DNA of 22,546 bases from Burkholderiaceae bacterium. GTDB lineage: Bacteria; Pseudomonadota; Gammaproteobacteria; Burkholderiales; Burkholderiaceae_C. The notes under the pieces are model-generated. The model was not told the DNA's origin, did not search any database, and saw only the letters and a list, made by a program, of their open reading frames with translations. The position numbers were made by a program, and so were the translations under genes. Numbering within the stretch: the first letter of the stretch is position 1; each line of letters starts with the position of its first letter. The stretch spans positions 1 to 22,546 of the forward strand of contig JAIRRE010000054.1 of the NCBI GenBank assembly GCA_031256125.1, in the 5' to 3' direction. Shown here piece after piece: positions 1 to 9,240 of this stretch.

Positions 1-1
1 A

Positions 2-400
2 GCGCAGGGTACGCTGGGCGGCATCGCGTTCGCCGTGTTGGGCATCCAGGGCGCACTGTTCTGGGGCGTGGTGATGGCGTTCCTGTCGCTGGTGCCCGCA
101 GTCGGCACGGCGCTGGTGTGGGCGCCGGTGACCCTTTATCTGCTGGCCACCGGATCGACCTGGAAAGGGCTGGCATTGCTGTTCTGGGGCGGCGTGGTCA
201 TCAGCCTGGTCGATAGCCTGCTGCGCCCGTTGCTGGTCGGCAAGAACACCCGCCTGCCCGACTATCTGGTGCTGATCTCCACACTGGGCGGCATGAGCCT
301 GTTCGGCATCAACGGCTTCGTCATCGGCCCCACCATCGCCGCGCTATTCGTCGCCGTCTGGGCGTTATTCAACGAGGCCCAGCCAGTGGATGCCGGTTGA
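2..400 (+). CDS. AI-2E family transporter (PerM/YdiK-like), C-terminal part only
   Basis: The frame is open from the window edge to a TGA stop at 398-400, so only about the last 132 residues are seen and the true start lies outside. The product is very hydrophobic, with repeated membrane segments: a Leu/Val/Ala-rich stretch containing SLVPAVGTALVWAP, a second around GLALLFWGGVVISLVDSLLRPLL, and a last one around GFVIGPTIAALFVAVWALF. The order 'LVPAVGT ... D(S/N)LLRP ... G.NGFVIGP..AAL' is typical of the C-terminal half of the AI-2E/PerM family of inner-membrane exporters or channels. The substrate cannot be read from sequence; members range from autoinducer-2 export to Na+/H+ antiport. The gene runs convergent to ubiB with only 30 bp between stops. 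Family call is firm, function is not. Confidence 0.8.
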   Translation, partial: AQGTLGGIAFAVLGIQGALFWGVVMAFLSLVPAVGTALVWAPVTLYLLATGSTWKGLALLFWGGVVISLVDSLLRPLLVGKNTRLPDYLVLISTLGGMSLFGINGFVIGPTIAALFVAVWALFNEAQPVDAG

Positions 401-430
401 GCATCCGGCGTTGGCGCCCGTAGGATTGGC

Positions 431-2017
431 TTAGCGCGCCAGTCGATGCCTCAGCCACAGGCGTCCGAGAATCAGCGCCGCCAGCACGCCTAGCGCAAAG
501 CACAGCAGCAGCCCGACGATCAATTGCCTGACCAGCCGGCGCGTGCGGCGTTGCTCGTCGGCCAACGCGGCCACGGCGCGCGCCAGGTCTTCCGATGGAC
601 GCTGCGACAAGTACCCATGCAACAGACGCGGCAGGTCGGGCAGCAGCTTGGCGTAATACGGCGCCTGCTCCTTGAAGCCCTGCAACAGCCGCCGCGGACC
701 GATCTGTTCGCGCATCCAGCGTTCCAGAAACGGCTTGGCGGTGTGCCATAAATCCAGGTCGGGGTCGAGCATACGGCCCAGCCCTTCGATGTTGAGCAGC
801 GTTTTTTGCAATAGCACCAGTTGCGGCTGGATTTCGACATGAAAACGCCGCGAAGCCTGAAACAGGCGCATGAGCACCATGCCCAGCGAGATTTGCTTGA
901 GCGGACGGTCGAAGTACGGTTCGCACACGCTGCGCACGGCCGATTCGAGTTCATCGACGCGCGTGTCCTTGGGCACCCAGCCGCTTTCGATGTGCAGCTC
1001 GGCCACGCGCTTGTAGTCGCGCCGGAAGAAGGCCGTGAAGTTCTGCGCCAGGTATTCCTTGTCGTATTGCGTGAGCGTGCCCACGATGCCGAAGTCCAGC
1101 GCGATGTAGCGCCCAAAGGTTTCCGGCGCGGTGCTGACCATGATGTTGCCGGGGTGCATGTCGGCATGGAAAAAACCGTCGCGGAACACCTGCGTGAAAA
1201 ACAGCGTGACGCCATCGCGCGCAAGGCGCTTGAAGTCCACGCCCGCCGCGCGCAACTCGTCCGTGCGGCCTATCGGGATGCCATACATGCGCTCCATCAC
1301 CATCACGTCGGTATGGCACAGCGACCAGAACACTTCGGGGATCAGCACCAGATTCAACCCCGCCGTGTTGCGGCGCAGTTGCGCGGCGCTGGCCGCTTCG
1401 CGCATCAGGTCCAGTTCGTCGTGCAAATACTTGTCGAACTCGGCGACCACTTCGCGGGGCTTCAAGCGCTTGCCGTCGGCGGACAGGCGTTCAATCCAGG
1501 CGGCCATCGAGCGAATCAGGTCCAAGTCTTGCTCAATCACCTTGAGCATACCGGGGCGCAGCACTTTCACCGCCGCATCGCGCACGCGGCCTTGCTCGTC
1601 ACGCACCGTGGCAAAGTGCACCTGCGCAATGGAGGCGCTGGCGACCGGCTCGCGCTCGAATGTCAGGAACAATTCATCCACCGGCTTTTTGAACGCGCGC
1701 TCGATGGTGGCAACGGCCACCTCCCCTGGAAACGGCGGCACGCGGTCTTGCAGCTTGGCCAGTTCTTCGGCCAGATCGGGCGGCAGCAGGTCGCGCCGGG
1801 TGGAGAGCACCTGACCGAATTTGACGAAGATCGGCCCCAGGCGTTCCAACGCCTCGCGCAGCCGCTGGCCGCGCGGCGCGGAGAGGTTGCGCCCGATCGC
1901 GGCTAGCCGCGCCAACGCGCGCAGGCTGCGGTGCTGGAAACTGGTCAACACCAGTTCGTCCAGACCGTAGCGCAGCGCGATCCAGACAAGGGCGGCGGCG
2001 CGCAGCAGGCGTTTCAT
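431..2017 (-). CDS. ubiB: Ubiquinone biosynthesis ATPase/atypical kinase UbiB
   Basis: 528 residues, close to the usual 500-550 of UbiB. Family hallmarks are visible in order: the KxGQ motif (KFGQ, residues 66-69) with the following LSTRRDLLP, the alanine-rich loop replacing a kinase glycine loop (ASASIAQVH, 126-134), the lysine of AVKV (K151), the catalytic-type HADMHPGN segment (284-291) and the metal-binding DFG (308-310). The C-terminus carries a hydrophobic segment (about 498-520) that should anchor the protein in the inner membrane. In the family, UbiB supports assembly and lipid handling of the ubiquinone pathway rather than acting as a protein kinase. Its ATG overlaps the ubiJ stop (ATGA, 2014-2017), so translation is probably coupled to ubiJ. 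It is the last gene of the ubiE-ubiJ-ubiB group. Confidence 0.95.
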   Translation of the reverse strand: MKRLLRAAALVWIALRYGLDELVLTSFQHRSLRALARLAAIGRNLSAPRGQRLREALERLGPIFVKFGQVLSTRRDLLPPDLAEELAKLQDRVPPFPGEVAVATIERAFKKPVDELFLTFEREPVASASIAQVHFATVRDEQGRVRDAAVKVLRPGMLKVIEQDLDLIRSMAAWIERLSADGKRLKPREVVAEFDKYLHDELDLMREAASAAQLRRNTAGLNLVLIPEVFWSLCHTDVMVMERMYGIPIGRTDELRAAGVDFKRLARDGVTLFFTQVFRDGFFHADMHPGNIMVSTAPETFGRYIALDFGIVGTLTQYDKEYLAQNFTAFFRRDYKRVAELHIESGWVPKDTRVDELESAVRSVCEPYFDRPLKQISLGMVLMRLFQASRRFHVEIQPQLVLLQKTLLNIEGLGRMLDPDLDLWHTAKPFLERWMREQIGPRRLLQGFKEQAPYYAKLLPDLPRLLHGYLSQRPSEDLARAVAALADEQRRTRRLVRQLIVGLLLCFALGVLAALILGRLWLRHRLAR

Positions 2018-2646
2018 AGCCCGGCCTTGGGCGGGTTGGGTTGATCGGGCTGGCCGGGGCCGGTGGTGAATGTCCGATCCGCTGTTCGCTGCGCCGCGTC
2101 CGCGCTCTGACCCGCGGACCGGCCCGCTGCAAAACGCTGCACCGCATCGGCCACGCCGCGCCCGATGCGCGCAATCTGGTGCGCCGCCGGGCCGCCCACC
2201 ACGCGCGCCAGATCGTCTTCCATGTCCCAGCGCAGGTTATCCACCAGCCAGTTGATATCGCCCGCCAGCTGCACGTCGCCTTCGATGCGCACGGCGGGGC
2301 GCTGACCGCGCAGCGCGCCGCCGGCCAGCGCCAGCGGCGAGTCATCGACCAGAGTCAGCAGCAGGTCGTGCGCAGCATCGGGCGCCAGTTCGCACAGGCC
2401 CGCCGGAGTCGCGCGCAACTGCATCGCCAGCGACCGCCATTGCAGCCGCACCACGCGACCGGCTTGCCCGGCCAGACGCGCCTGCGCTTGCGGCTCCTGC
2501 ATCAGCACATGGTTGAGCAGCAGCACCAGGCGGTTTTGCGCCTCCTGCGTCAGCCATGCGGGCGGTTTGAGCGTTTGGCCCAGCTTGTCGCGCAGCTGAT
2601 TCAGGACATCGCTAACCGCAGAGAAGGGAGAGGACTGGAGAGGCAT
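2014..2646 (-). CDS. ubiJ: Ubiquinone biosynthesis accessory factor UbiJ (SCP2-domain)
   Basis: A 210-residue protein between ubiE and ubiB, the standard place of ubiJ (formerly yigP). The segment [17 protein letters not shown] (32-48) followed by a beta-rich SCP2 lipid-binding region (about 60-135, ending [17 protein letters not shown]) and a [12 protein letters not shown] helix fits UbiJ, which helps organise the Ubi enzyme complex on a lipid carrier. I chose the ATG at 2646 because family conservation begins there; an in-frame ATG at 2700, overlapping the end of ubiE, would add 18 residues. No clear Shine-Dalgarno sequence is visible for either. After the SCP2 core the last 45 or so residues are Ala/Gly/Gln/Pro-rich low-complexity sequence and may be a disordered tail. 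Confidence 0.85.
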   Translation of the reverse strand: MPLQSSPFSAVSDVLNQLRDKLGQTLKPPAWLTQEAQNRLVLLLNHVLMQEPQAQARLAGQAGRVVRLQWRSLAMQLRATPAGLCELAPDAAHDLLLTLVDDSPLALAGGALRGQRPAVRIEGDVQLAGDINWLVDNLRWDMEDDLARVVGGPAAHQIARIGRGVADAVQRFAAGRSAGQSADAAQRTADRTFTTGPGQPDQPNPPKAGL

Positions 2647-2690
2647 GGGGTTGGACTGTTTGAAAATCAAGTATGGAAACCGCGCCCGCA

Positions 2691-3425
2691 TCAGGCGCAT
2701 TTGATGCCGACATGCAGCGCCACAACGCCGGCGGTCAGGTTGTGGACATCGACGTGGGCAAAGCCGTTGTGCTGCATCAGGCCCTTGAGCGCCTGCTGGT
2801 TGGGGTGCATGCGAATGGATTCAGCCAGATAGCGGTAGCTGTCCGCGTCGCCCGCCACCCAGCGGCCCAGCCGCGGCAGCACGCCGAACGAATACAGGTC
2901 ATAGGCACGCTTGAGCGGCGGCGCGACCTCGGAAAACTCCAGCACCAGCAGCTTGCCGCCGGGCTTGAGCACACGCGCCATCTCGCGCAAGGCGGCGTCC
3001 TTGTGCGTCATGTTGCGCAGGCCGAACGCCACGCTGACCAGATCGAAGCGCGCAGCGGCAAAGGGCAGCCGCTCGGCGTCGCACACCGTGGTGGGCAGGA
3101 TCACGCCCGCGTCGATCAGCCGGTCGCGCCCGGTGCGCAGCATGGCTTCATTGATGTCGGTGTGCACCACCGTGCCGGTGGGGCCGGCCTGTTTGGCAAA
3201 AGCCAGCGCCAAGTCGCCCGTGCCGCCGGCGATGTCGAGCACCTGCCAGCCCGGCTGGACGTTGGCAACCAGCACCGCATAGCGCTTCCACAGCCGGTGC
3301 ATGCCCAGCGACATCAGGTCGTTCATCAAGTCGTAGCGGGTAGCCACCGAATCGAACACACCGCGCACGCGCCGCGCCTTGTCCTGCTCCTCGATGGTTT
3401 CGTAGCCGAAATGGGTGGTGGTCAT
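2691..3425 (-). CDS. ubiE: Demethylmenaquinone/2-methoxy-6-polyprenyl-1,4-benzoquinol C-methyltransferase UbiE
   Basis: A 244-residue class I SAM-dependent methyltransferase. The N-terminal signature HFGYETI followed by [25 protein letters not shown] (24-48) is diagnostic of UbiE/MenG. SAM motif I is [12 protein letters not shown] (62-73), the acidic motif II residue is D90 (VHTD), and the later GLRNMT (135-140), [13 protein letters not shown] (153-165) and [12 protein letters not shown] (197-208) blocks are all present. It methylates the ring at C-2 in ubiquinone synthesis. The start at 3425 is set by the conserved [11 protein letters not shown]; the frame stays open upstream without conservation. 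It is the first gene of the ubiE-ubiJ-ubiB group, 44 bp before ubiJ. The 5' region holds two short inverted repeats (3437-3448, 3452-3468) and a weak -10-like CACAAT about 33 nt upstream. Confidence 0.95.
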   Translation of the reverse strand: MTTTHFGYETIEEQDKARRVRGVFDSVATRYDLMNDLMSLGMHRLWKRYAVLVANVQPGWQVLDIAGGTGDLALAFAKQAGPTGTVVHTDINEAMLRTGRDRLIDAGVILPTTVCDAERLPFAAARFDLVSVAFGLRNMTHKDAALREMARVLKPGGKLLVLEFSEVAPPLKRAYDLYSFGVLPRLGRWVAGDADSYRYLAESIRMHPNQQALKGLMQHNGFAHVDVHNLTAGVVALHVGIKCA

Positions 3426-3549
3426 GTGGTGTGTGCGGTTCCCGAACCAAATGGGGCCGATTGTGCCCCCATGCCTGAAGGCTGAACCGCCAGCGTCCTC
3501 AGCCACTGGCCGCACGACATGGCAACGCGCCAGAGCCACGTCCACTGGC

Positions 3550-3555
3550 TAAAAT
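3550..3555 (+). promoter_or_regulatory. Possible -10 element of the FAD-oxidase promoter
   Basis: TAAAAT lies 37 nt before the ATG at 3593 in the region divergent from ubiE. I see no good -35 at a 16-18 nt distance. A nearly identical box stands before valS. Single weak motif, so tentative. Confidence 0.3.
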
Positions 3556-3592
3556 TTTCCGATGTCCCCACGGCTGCCAAGAAATCCAACAC

Positions 3593-4705
3593 ATGGCTGT
3601 TGATATTGATTGCTTGGTCATCGGAGCCGGCGTGGTCGGCTTGGCGGTGGCGCGCGCGCTGGCCCTGCAAGGCCGCGAGGTGCTGGTGGCCGAAGCCGAG
3701 ACGGGTATCGGCACGGGCATTAGCGCGCGCAATTCCGAAGTCATTCACGCGGGCATTTATTACCCGGCGGGCAGTCTCAAGGCGCGTCTGTGCGTGCGCG
3801 GCAGGCTCTTGCTTTACGCCTATTGCGCGGCGCGCGGTGTGCCGCACCGGCGGCTGGGCAAACTGCTGGTGGCGACATCGCAAGCCGAAGCCGGTTTGCT
3901 CGATGGCATTGCCGCCCGCGCCCGCGCTAACGGCGTTGACGACCTGCGCCCCATGACTGCTGCCGATGCCGCCGAACTCGAACCCGCCTTGCGCTGCGCC
4001 GCCGCGCTGTTGTCACCTTCCACCGGCATCGTCGATAGTCGCGCGCTGATGCTGGCCTATCAGGGCGACGCCGAAAACGCCGGCGCGCAGTTCGCTTTCC
4101 GTTCCCCCCTGCTGTCGGCTCGCGTGCTGAGCCAGGGCGGTTTTGAGGCGCGCTTTGGCGGCGACCCCGCCATGACGCTGACATGCGCCGTGCTGGTCAA
4201 CGCCGCAGGTCTGCACGCGCCCGCGCTGGCGCGGCGCATCGAGGGCTTGCCCCCCGCAACTATTCCCCGTGCCTATCTATGCAAAGGCAGCTATTTCACG
4301 CTACCGGGGCGCGCGCCGTTCTCGCGGCTGATCTACCCCATTCCCGGTCATGCCGGGCTGGGCGTGCATTTGACGCTGGATTTGGGCGGTCAGGCCCGCT
4401 TCGGCCCCGACACCGAATGGATAGACCGCGAGGATTACACGCTCGACCCGCGCTGCGCCGAGGTGTTTTACGCCGCCGTGCGCCGCTACTGGCCCGGTCT
4501 GCCTGATGGCGCGCTGACGCCGGGCTACGCGGGCATCCGCCCCAAGATTTCTGGGCCGCACGAACCCGCCGCCGACTTCGCCATCGCCGGGCCGGCTGAA
4601 CACGGCGTGCCTGGTCTGGTGAACCTGCTGGGCATCGAATCGCCCGGCCTGACCGCCAGTCTGGCCATCGCCGAGGAAACGCTGCGTCGTCTTGGCGATG
4701 GGTGA
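3593..4705 (+). CDS. FAD-dependent oxidoreductase, L-2-hydroxyglutarate oxidase (LhgO)-like
   Basis: 370 residues of the DAO (D-amino-acid oxidase) FAD superfamily. An N-terminal Rossmann dinucleotide fold is seen in [18 protein letters not shown] with GxGxxG at 11-16, followed by the acidic E34. The block [16 protein letters not shown] (43-58) and the C-terminal [15 protein letters not shown] flavin-binding block closely follow the L-2-hydroxyglutarate dehydrogenase/oxidase family, which oxidises L-2-hydroxyglutarate to 2-oxoglutarate and passes electrons to quinone. Length is slightly shorter than E. coli LhgO (about 420). Substrate could be another 2-hydroxyacid. It diverges from ubiE, with a TAAAAT -10-like box at 3550-3555. 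A carboxylate-type MFS transporter follows 153 bp downstream on the same strand, hinting at uptake plus oxidation of a hydroxyacid. Confidence 0.8.
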   Translation: MAVDIDCLVIGAGVVGLAVARALALQGREVLVAEAETGIGTGISARNSEVIHAGIYYPAGSLKARLCVRGRLLLYAYCAARGVPHRRLGKLLVATSQAEAGLLDGIAARARANGVDDLRPMTAADAAELEPALRCAAALLSPSTGIVDSRALMLAYQGDAENAGAQFAFRSPLLSARVLSQGGFEARFGGDPAMTLTCAVLVNAAGLHAPALARRIEGLPPATIPRAYLCKGSYFTLPGRAPFSRLIYPIPGHAGLGVHLTLDLGGQARFGPDTEWIDREDYTLDPRCAEVFYAAVRRYWPGLPDGALTPGYAGIRPKISGPHEPAADFAIAGPAEHGVPGLVNLLGIESPGLTASLAIAEETLRRLGDG

Positions 4706-4858
4706 TCCGCAGCTATTTCATTTCCCATCCGCCATGTGATGGCGATTCGCTCACGGTACCGTTTTGGCAGAATGACGGAACTGCCGACGGACAGCTTGTT
4801 TTCCGTCAATCCGTCGCGCCCCGGCGCGGCATTTTCAACATCCATATCCAATACTGTC

Positions 4859-6103
4859 ATGGAGACCTCCCCTACCCGTTGGACCAAAGAGCAGAAGCAC
4901 ATCACGATCGCTGCCTATCTGGGCTGGACGCTCGATGCATTCGACTTCTTCTTGACGGTATTCGTGCTCAAGGACATCGCCAAACAATTCGGCGTGCCCA
5001 TTTCCAGTGTGACCGACGCGATCATGCTGACGCTGATCATGCGTCCCGTCGGCGCGCTGATCTTCGGCCGTCTGGCCGACCGCTTTGGCCGCCGACCGAT
5101 GCTGATGATCAACATCGTCTTGTTCTCGCTGTTCGAACTGCTCTCCGGTTTCTCGCCGAACCTGACGGTATTCTTGATCCTGCGCGCACTGTTTGGAGTG
5201 GCGATGGGCGGTGAATGGGGTGTGGGCGCGGCGCTGACGATGGAAAGCGTGCCGCCGCGCTCGCGCGGCCTGGTCTCCGGGGTGCTCCAGGCTGGCTACC
5301 CCACGGGCTTTTTGCTCGCCTCCATCGTCTATGGTCTGCTGTTCGATACGATTGGCTGGCGCGGCATGTTCTTCGTCGGTGTGCTGCCCGCGTTGCTGGT
5401 GCTCTACATCCGGCGCAACGTCCCGGAATCGCCCGCCTGGCAAACCCTGAAAAACCGCACCGAGCGCCCGGGCCTGGCGAAAACCCTGGGCACCAATCTC
5501 AAGCTGTCGATCTATGCCATCGTGTTGATGGCGTGCTTCAACACTTTCTCGCACGGCAGCCAGGATTTGTATCCAACGTTTTTGCAGGTGCAACGGCATT
5601 TCAGCACCCATACGGTATCGCTGATTACCATCGTGATGAACATCGGCGCGATCATTGGCGGGCTGGGTTGCGGTTTGCTATCGGAAAAAATTGGCCGCCG
5701 TTACGCGATTGCCATCTTTGCGTTGATCGCGCTGCCCCTGTTGCCGCTGTGGGTGTTTTCGACCACGCCGGTGATGCTGGCGCTGGGCGCGTTTCTGATG
5801 CAAATCGCGGTGCAAGGCGCATGGGGCGTGATCCCGGTGCACCTCAACGAAATTTCGCCCGACATCATCCGCGCCACCTTTCCGGGCCTGATGTACCAGC
5901 TTGGCAATTTGCTGGCCTCGCGTAATGGCGTGTTCCAGGCGCAGATCGCCGAAGCGCACGGCAACGATTACGCCACCATCCTGGCGTGGGTGATCGGCAT
6001 CGTCAGCGTGGCCATTGCCGTCCTGATCCTGTTCAGCCCGGAACGGCGCGGCATCGACATGACGCAATCGGCCCGGCAGGCGGCGGACTCAACCAACGCT
6101 TGA
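4859..6103 (+). CDS. MFS transporter, sialate/lactate:H+ symporter-like (SHS) family
   Basis: 414 residues with about 12 hydrophobic segments, an inner-membrane major facilitator. The opening TKEQKHITIAAYLGWTLDAFDFFL is typical of the sialate:H+ symporter group, which includes NanT and Jen1-type monocarboxylate carriers. The MFS loop 2-3 signature appears as GRLADRFGRRPML, and its second-half counterpart as SEKIGRRYAI. The conserved RALFGVAMGGEWGVGAAL segment (TM4-5) also matches this group. I placed the start at 4859 because METSPTRWTKEQK leads directly into the conserved region; the frame is open further up to 4736, without conservation. The gene follows the hydroxyacid oxidase-like gene on the same strand. 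Substrate (lactate, pyruvate or another carboxylate) is inferred from family and neighbour only. Confidence 0.85.
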   Translation: METSPTRWTKEQKHITIAAYLGWTLDAFDFFLTVFVLKDIAKQFGVPISSVTDAIMLTLIMRPVGALIFGRLADRFGRRPMLMINIVLFSLFELLSGFSPNLTVFLILRALFGVAMGGEWGVGAALTMESVPPRSRGLVSGVLQAGYPTGFLLASIVYGLLFDTIGWRGMFFVGVLPALLVLYIRRNVPESPAWQTLKNRTERPGLAKTLGTNLKLSIYAIVLMACFNTFSHGSQDLYPTFLQVQRHFSTHTVSLITIVMNIGAIIGGLGCGLLSEKIGRRYAIAIFALIALPLLPLWVFSTTPVMLALGAFLMQIAVQGAWGVIPVHLNEISPDIIRATFPGLMYQLGNLLASRNGVFQAQIAEAHGNDYATILAWVIGIVSVAIAVLILFSPERRGIDMTQSARQAADSTNA

Positions 6104-6110
6104 ACATTGA

Positions 6111-6133
6111 GCATGGAGGCAACGCCTCCATGC
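6111..6133 (+). terminator. Perfect 10-bp hairpin after the MFS gene
   Basis: GCATGGAGGC and GCCTCCATGC form a perfect 10-bp stem with a 3-nt AAC loop, starting 7 nt after the transporter stop. There is no T-run behind it, so it is either a weak or Rho-assisted terminator or a 3'-end stabilising hairpin. Confidence 0.5.
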
Positions 6134-6152
6134 CGTCTGCGTATTGCGGGCA

Positions 6153-6183
6153 TAAAAAAGCCCAACCGGAAAAGGTTGGGCTT
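6153..6183 (-). terminator. Rho-independent terminator of tRNA-Pro
   Basis: Read on the minus strand, AAGCCCAACC, a 6-nt loop and GGTTGGGCTT form a 10-bp stem whose 3' arm runs straight into a T-tract (6 A on the plus strand at 6154-6159). It begins 8 bp after the tRNA-Pro 3' end, so it most likely ends that transcript. Confidence 0.8.
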
Positions 6184-6191
6184 GGCGTGTA

Positions 6192-6268
6192 TGGTCGGGG
6201 TGAGAGGATTCGAACCTCCGGCCTCTACGTCCCGAACGTAGCGCTCTACCAGGCTAAGCTACACCCCG
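6192..6268 (-). tRNA. tRNA-Pro (anticodon CGG)
   Basis: A 77-nt cloverleaf on the minus strand. The acceptor arm is CGGGGTG paired with CACCCCG, followed by discriminator A and an encoded CCA. The anticodon stem CTACG/CGTAG encloses the 7-base loop TTCGGGA, giving anticodon CGG (reads CCG). The T-arm has GGTTCGAATCC. A Rho-independent terminator follows at 6153-6183, so it is probably transcribed as its own unit; ispB lies upstream on the same strand, with its stop 36 bp away. Confidence 0.95.
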
Positions 6269-6304
6269 TTGGCCGCACGTTGAAATAACGCAAAAAGTCA
6301 CAAA

Positions 6305-7297
6305 TCAAGCGCGGCGCTGCAAAAGCTGAGTGGTTAATTCTAGCAGACCGTGGGTATACGGGTTGTCCGGCAACAAGCGCGCCGCGCTCATCGCCTGTTC
6401 TGCTTGGCTTGCGGCGACGGCACGGGCGCCCTCCAGCGCCCCCGAATGCCGCACGATAGCCACGATACGCGCCAGCGCCTCGGCGTGAGCCTCGCCGGTT
6501 TGGATCGCCGCACGCACCAGCGTGGCATCGTCCGGGCTGCCGCGCTGCATCGCCAGAATCAGCGGCAGCGTCGCCTTGCCTTCACGCAGATCGTCGCCCA
6601 GGTTCTTGCCCATTTCCTGCGCGTCACCGTCGTAGTCGAGTACGTCGTCGATGATCTGAAACGCCGTGCCCAGCGAGCGGCCGTATTCGGCGCAAGCGTC
6701 TTCGATAGTCGGCGGGCTGCCCGCCAGCACTGCCGCCAGCCGGCAACTGGCCTCGAACAGCTTGGCCGTCTTGGAGCGGATGACTTGCAGATACGCTTGC
6801 TGCGTCAGGCCGGCGTCGTGCATGTTGACCAGTTGCAGCACTTCGCCCTCGGCAATCACGTTGGTCGCGTCGGCCAATATTTCCATCACCCGCATGACGC
6901 CCGTTTCCACCATCATCTGGAAGGCGCGCGAATACAGAAAATCCCCCACCAATACGCTGGCCGGGTTGCCGAAAGTCTGATTGGCGGTGGCGCGGCCCCG
7001 TCGCAGTGTGGATTCATCGACCACATCGTCATGCAGCAACGTGGCGGTGTGGATGAATTCCACCACGGCGGCCAGATTGAAGCGCTGCGGCGAATCGCAC
7101 CCCAGCGCGCCGCACGTGAGCAGCAGCAGCACGGGCCGCAGGCGCTTGCCGCCCGCCGACACGATGTAGCGCGCCACCTCGCCCACCAGCGACACGCCCG
7201 AAGCCAGCCGCCTGGCAATGACGGCATCCACCTGACGCATGTCTTGAGCGGCCAAATCCAGGGCGGCATTGGAGGAGAGCTTGGCGGGAGCGGTCAT
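6305..7297 (-). CDS. ispB: Octaprenyl diphosphate synthase (trans long-chain polyprenyl synthase)
   Basis: 330 residues. All key trans-prenyltransferase motifs are present: GGKRLRP (49-55, substrate phosphate contacts), the first aspartate-rich motif LLHDDVVDESTLRRGR (D90, D91, D94), and the second motif FQIIDDVLDYDGD (D217, D218, D221), followed by GKNLGDDLREGKATLPLI. It extends farnesyl diphosphate with isopentenyl diphosphate to make the ubiquinone side chain, which fits the ubi genes at 431-3425. The ATG at 7297 gives the expected N-terminus; the frame stays open far upstream but that part is antisense to rplU and obgE. A perfect TATAAT box sits 34 nt upstream. The gene diverges from rplU-rpmA-obgE, a common Burkholderiales and enterobacterial layout. 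Confidence 0.95.
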   Translation of the reverse strand: MTAPAKLSSNAALDLAAQDMRQVDAVIARRLASGVSLVGEVARYIVSAGGKRLRPVLLLLTCGALGCDSPQRFNLAAVVEFIHTATLLHDDVVDESTLRRGRATANQTFGNPASVLVGDFLYSRAFQMMVETGVMRVMEILADATNVIAEGEVLQLVNMHDAGLTQQAYLQVIRSKTAKLFEASCRLAAVLAGSPPTIEDACAEYGRSLGTAFQIIDDVLDYDGDAQEMGKNLGDDLREGKATLPLILAMQRGSPDDATLVRAAIQTGEAHAEALARIVAIVRHSGALEGARAVAASQAEQAMSAARLLPDNPYTHGLLELTTQLLQRRA

Positions 7298-7331
7298 GGA
7301 CGGATCATCATCGGCGCGGGCATCGAAAAAA

Positions 7332-7337
7332 ATTATA
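7332..7337 (-). promoter_or_regulatory. -10 element of the ispB promoter
   Basis: On the minus strand, a perfect TATAAT followed by a T-run lies 34 nt before the ispB ATG. I find no clear -35 at the standard spacing (the best, ACTGCC, would need a 21-nt spacer). Confidence 0.5.
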
Positions 7338-7418
7338 GGGGCCAGTCCATGCCGGAGAGGCAGTCTGGATGGGAATAAATGCTTGCCATCGCTCTGACAT
7401 GATCGGGACGGGGCATTC

Positions 7419-7427
7419 TGGCATAAT
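7419..7427 (+). promoter_or_regulatory. Extended -10 promoter of rplU-rpmA
   Basis: TGGCATAAT is a TGn-extended -10 (CATAAT, 5 of 6 matches to TATAAT). The expected start of transcription is near 7434, giving a 5' leader of about 55 nt. The only -35-like hexamer, CTGACA at 7394-7399, would need a 22-nt spacer, which fits an extended -10 promoter that depends little on -35. Confidence 0.5.
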
Positions 7428-7434
7428 AAAAGGT

Positions 7435-7463
7435 TTCCCCGCTGCCACTTTTGAGTGGGGGAA
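7435..7463 (+). promoter_or_regulatory. Stem-loop in the rplU 5' leader
   Basis: Outer arms TTCCC (7435-7439) and GGGAA (7459-7463) and inner arms CCACT (7445-7449) and AGTGG (7454-7458) form a 10-bp stem with a one-sided 5-nt bulge and a TTTG loop. It would start at the first transcribed bases of the predicted rplU mRNA and lies 15 nt before the ribosome binding site. It might be an autoregulatory leader or only an mRNA stabiliser; I know of no named family that matches it. Confidence 0.35.
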
Positions 7464-7489
7464 GGGTTTTCATCACTAAGGAATTTTCC

Positions 7490-7801
7490 ATGTACGCAGT
7501 CATAAAAACCGGCGGCAAGCAGTATCGCGTAGCCGCCGGCGACAAGATCAAGGTAGAACAGATTGCTGCGGACGTAGGACAGGAAGTGGTGCTCGATCAA
7601 GTGCTTGCCATCGGTGATGGCGAGGCGCTCAAGGTCGGCGCGCCCCTGGTGTCCGGCGCCACAGTCACGGCCAAAGTGCTTGCCCACGGCCAGCACGACA
7701 AGGTGCGTATCTTCAAGATGCGCCGCCGTAAGCACTACCAGAAGCATCAAGGGCACCGCCAGACGTTCACCGAGCTGGAAATCGCGGCGGTTGCGGCCTG
7801 A
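7490..7801 (+). CDS. rplU: 50S ribosomal protein L21
   Basis: 103 residues, the usual size of bL21. The start [18 protein letters not shown] is the family N-terminus, and the [16 protein letters not shown] segment near residues 78-93 is the conserved rRNA-binding basic region. The ATG at 7490 is preceded by an AAGGA ribosome binding site at 7478-7482; the frame is open slightly further upstream but unconserved. L21 binds 23S rRNA in the large subunit. rpmA follows 21 bp downstream. Confidence 0.97.
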   Translation: MYAVIKTGGKQYRVAAGDKIKVEQIAADVGQEVVLDQVLAIGDGEALKVGAPLVSGATVTAKVLAHGQHDKVRIFKMRRRKHYQKHQGHRQTFTELEIAAVAA

Positions 7802-7822
7802 AACACCAAGGAGTAATTCGAA

Positions 7823-8086
7823 ATGGCACACAAAAAAGGCGGCGGCTCCACACACAATGGCCGCGATTCCAAGCCCAAGATGCTGGGCGTCAAGGCGTAT
7901 GGCGGCGAGCAGGTTAGCGCCGGTTCGATCATCGTGCGCCAGCGCGGCACGCGCCTGCACGCGGGCACCAATGTTGGCACCGGCAAAGACCATACGCTGT
8001 ATGCGCTGGTCGATGGACAGGTATCGTTCACCACCAAGGGCGCGCTCAACAAGCACACCGTCATGGTGACGCCGGTCGCGGCATAA
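7823..8086 (+). CDS. rpmA: 50S ribosomal protein L27
   Basis: 87 residues with the classic bL27 start [16 protein letters not shown] and the [22 protein letters not shown] core. The N-terminal tail of L27 reaches the peptidyl-transferase centre. No Firmicutes-type cleavable N-terminal extension is present. The ribosome binding site AAGGAG lies at 7809-7814. It shares a transcript with rplU and is followed by a GC-rich hairpin (8108-8132) before obgE. Confidence 0.97.
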   Translation: MAHKKGGGSTHNGRDSKPKMLGVKAYGGEQVSAGSIIVRQRGTRLHAGTNVGTGKDHTLYALVDGQVSFTTKGALNKHTVMVTPVAA

Positions 8087-8107
8087 CCTTTTCCGCGTTC
8101 CGACCGC

Positions 8108-8132
8108 AAAGCCCCGCGCGCCGCGGGGCTTT
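8108..8132 (+). terminator. Terminator or attenuator between rpmA and obgE
   Basis: AAAGCCCCGC and GCGGGGCTTT form a perfect 10-bp stem with a 5-nt loop. It starts 21 bp after the rpmA stop. The T-tract is short (TTT then GG), so read-through into obgE is likely, allowing more ribosomal protein mRNA than obgE mRNA. Confidence 0.65.
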
Positions 8133-8158
8133 GGCATTTCTGGACGCGGTAGACTTGA

Positions 8159-9232
<1,074 letters not shown>

Positions 9233-9240
9233 GAGAGACT

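Noticed and set aside
821..1906. 361-codon plus-strand frame opposite ubiB
   Set aside because: His/Gln/Arg-rich sequence without domain character, fully antisense to a well-conserved gene.
4835..5611. 258-codon minus-strand frame opposite the MFS gene
   Set aside because: His/Gln/Asp/Arg-rich antisense shadow of membrane-segment codons; no domain.
7451..7489. An upstream start for rplU adding 13 residues
   Set aside because: The added residues are unconserved and include the ribosome binding site of the ATG at 7490, which gives the standard 103-residue L21.
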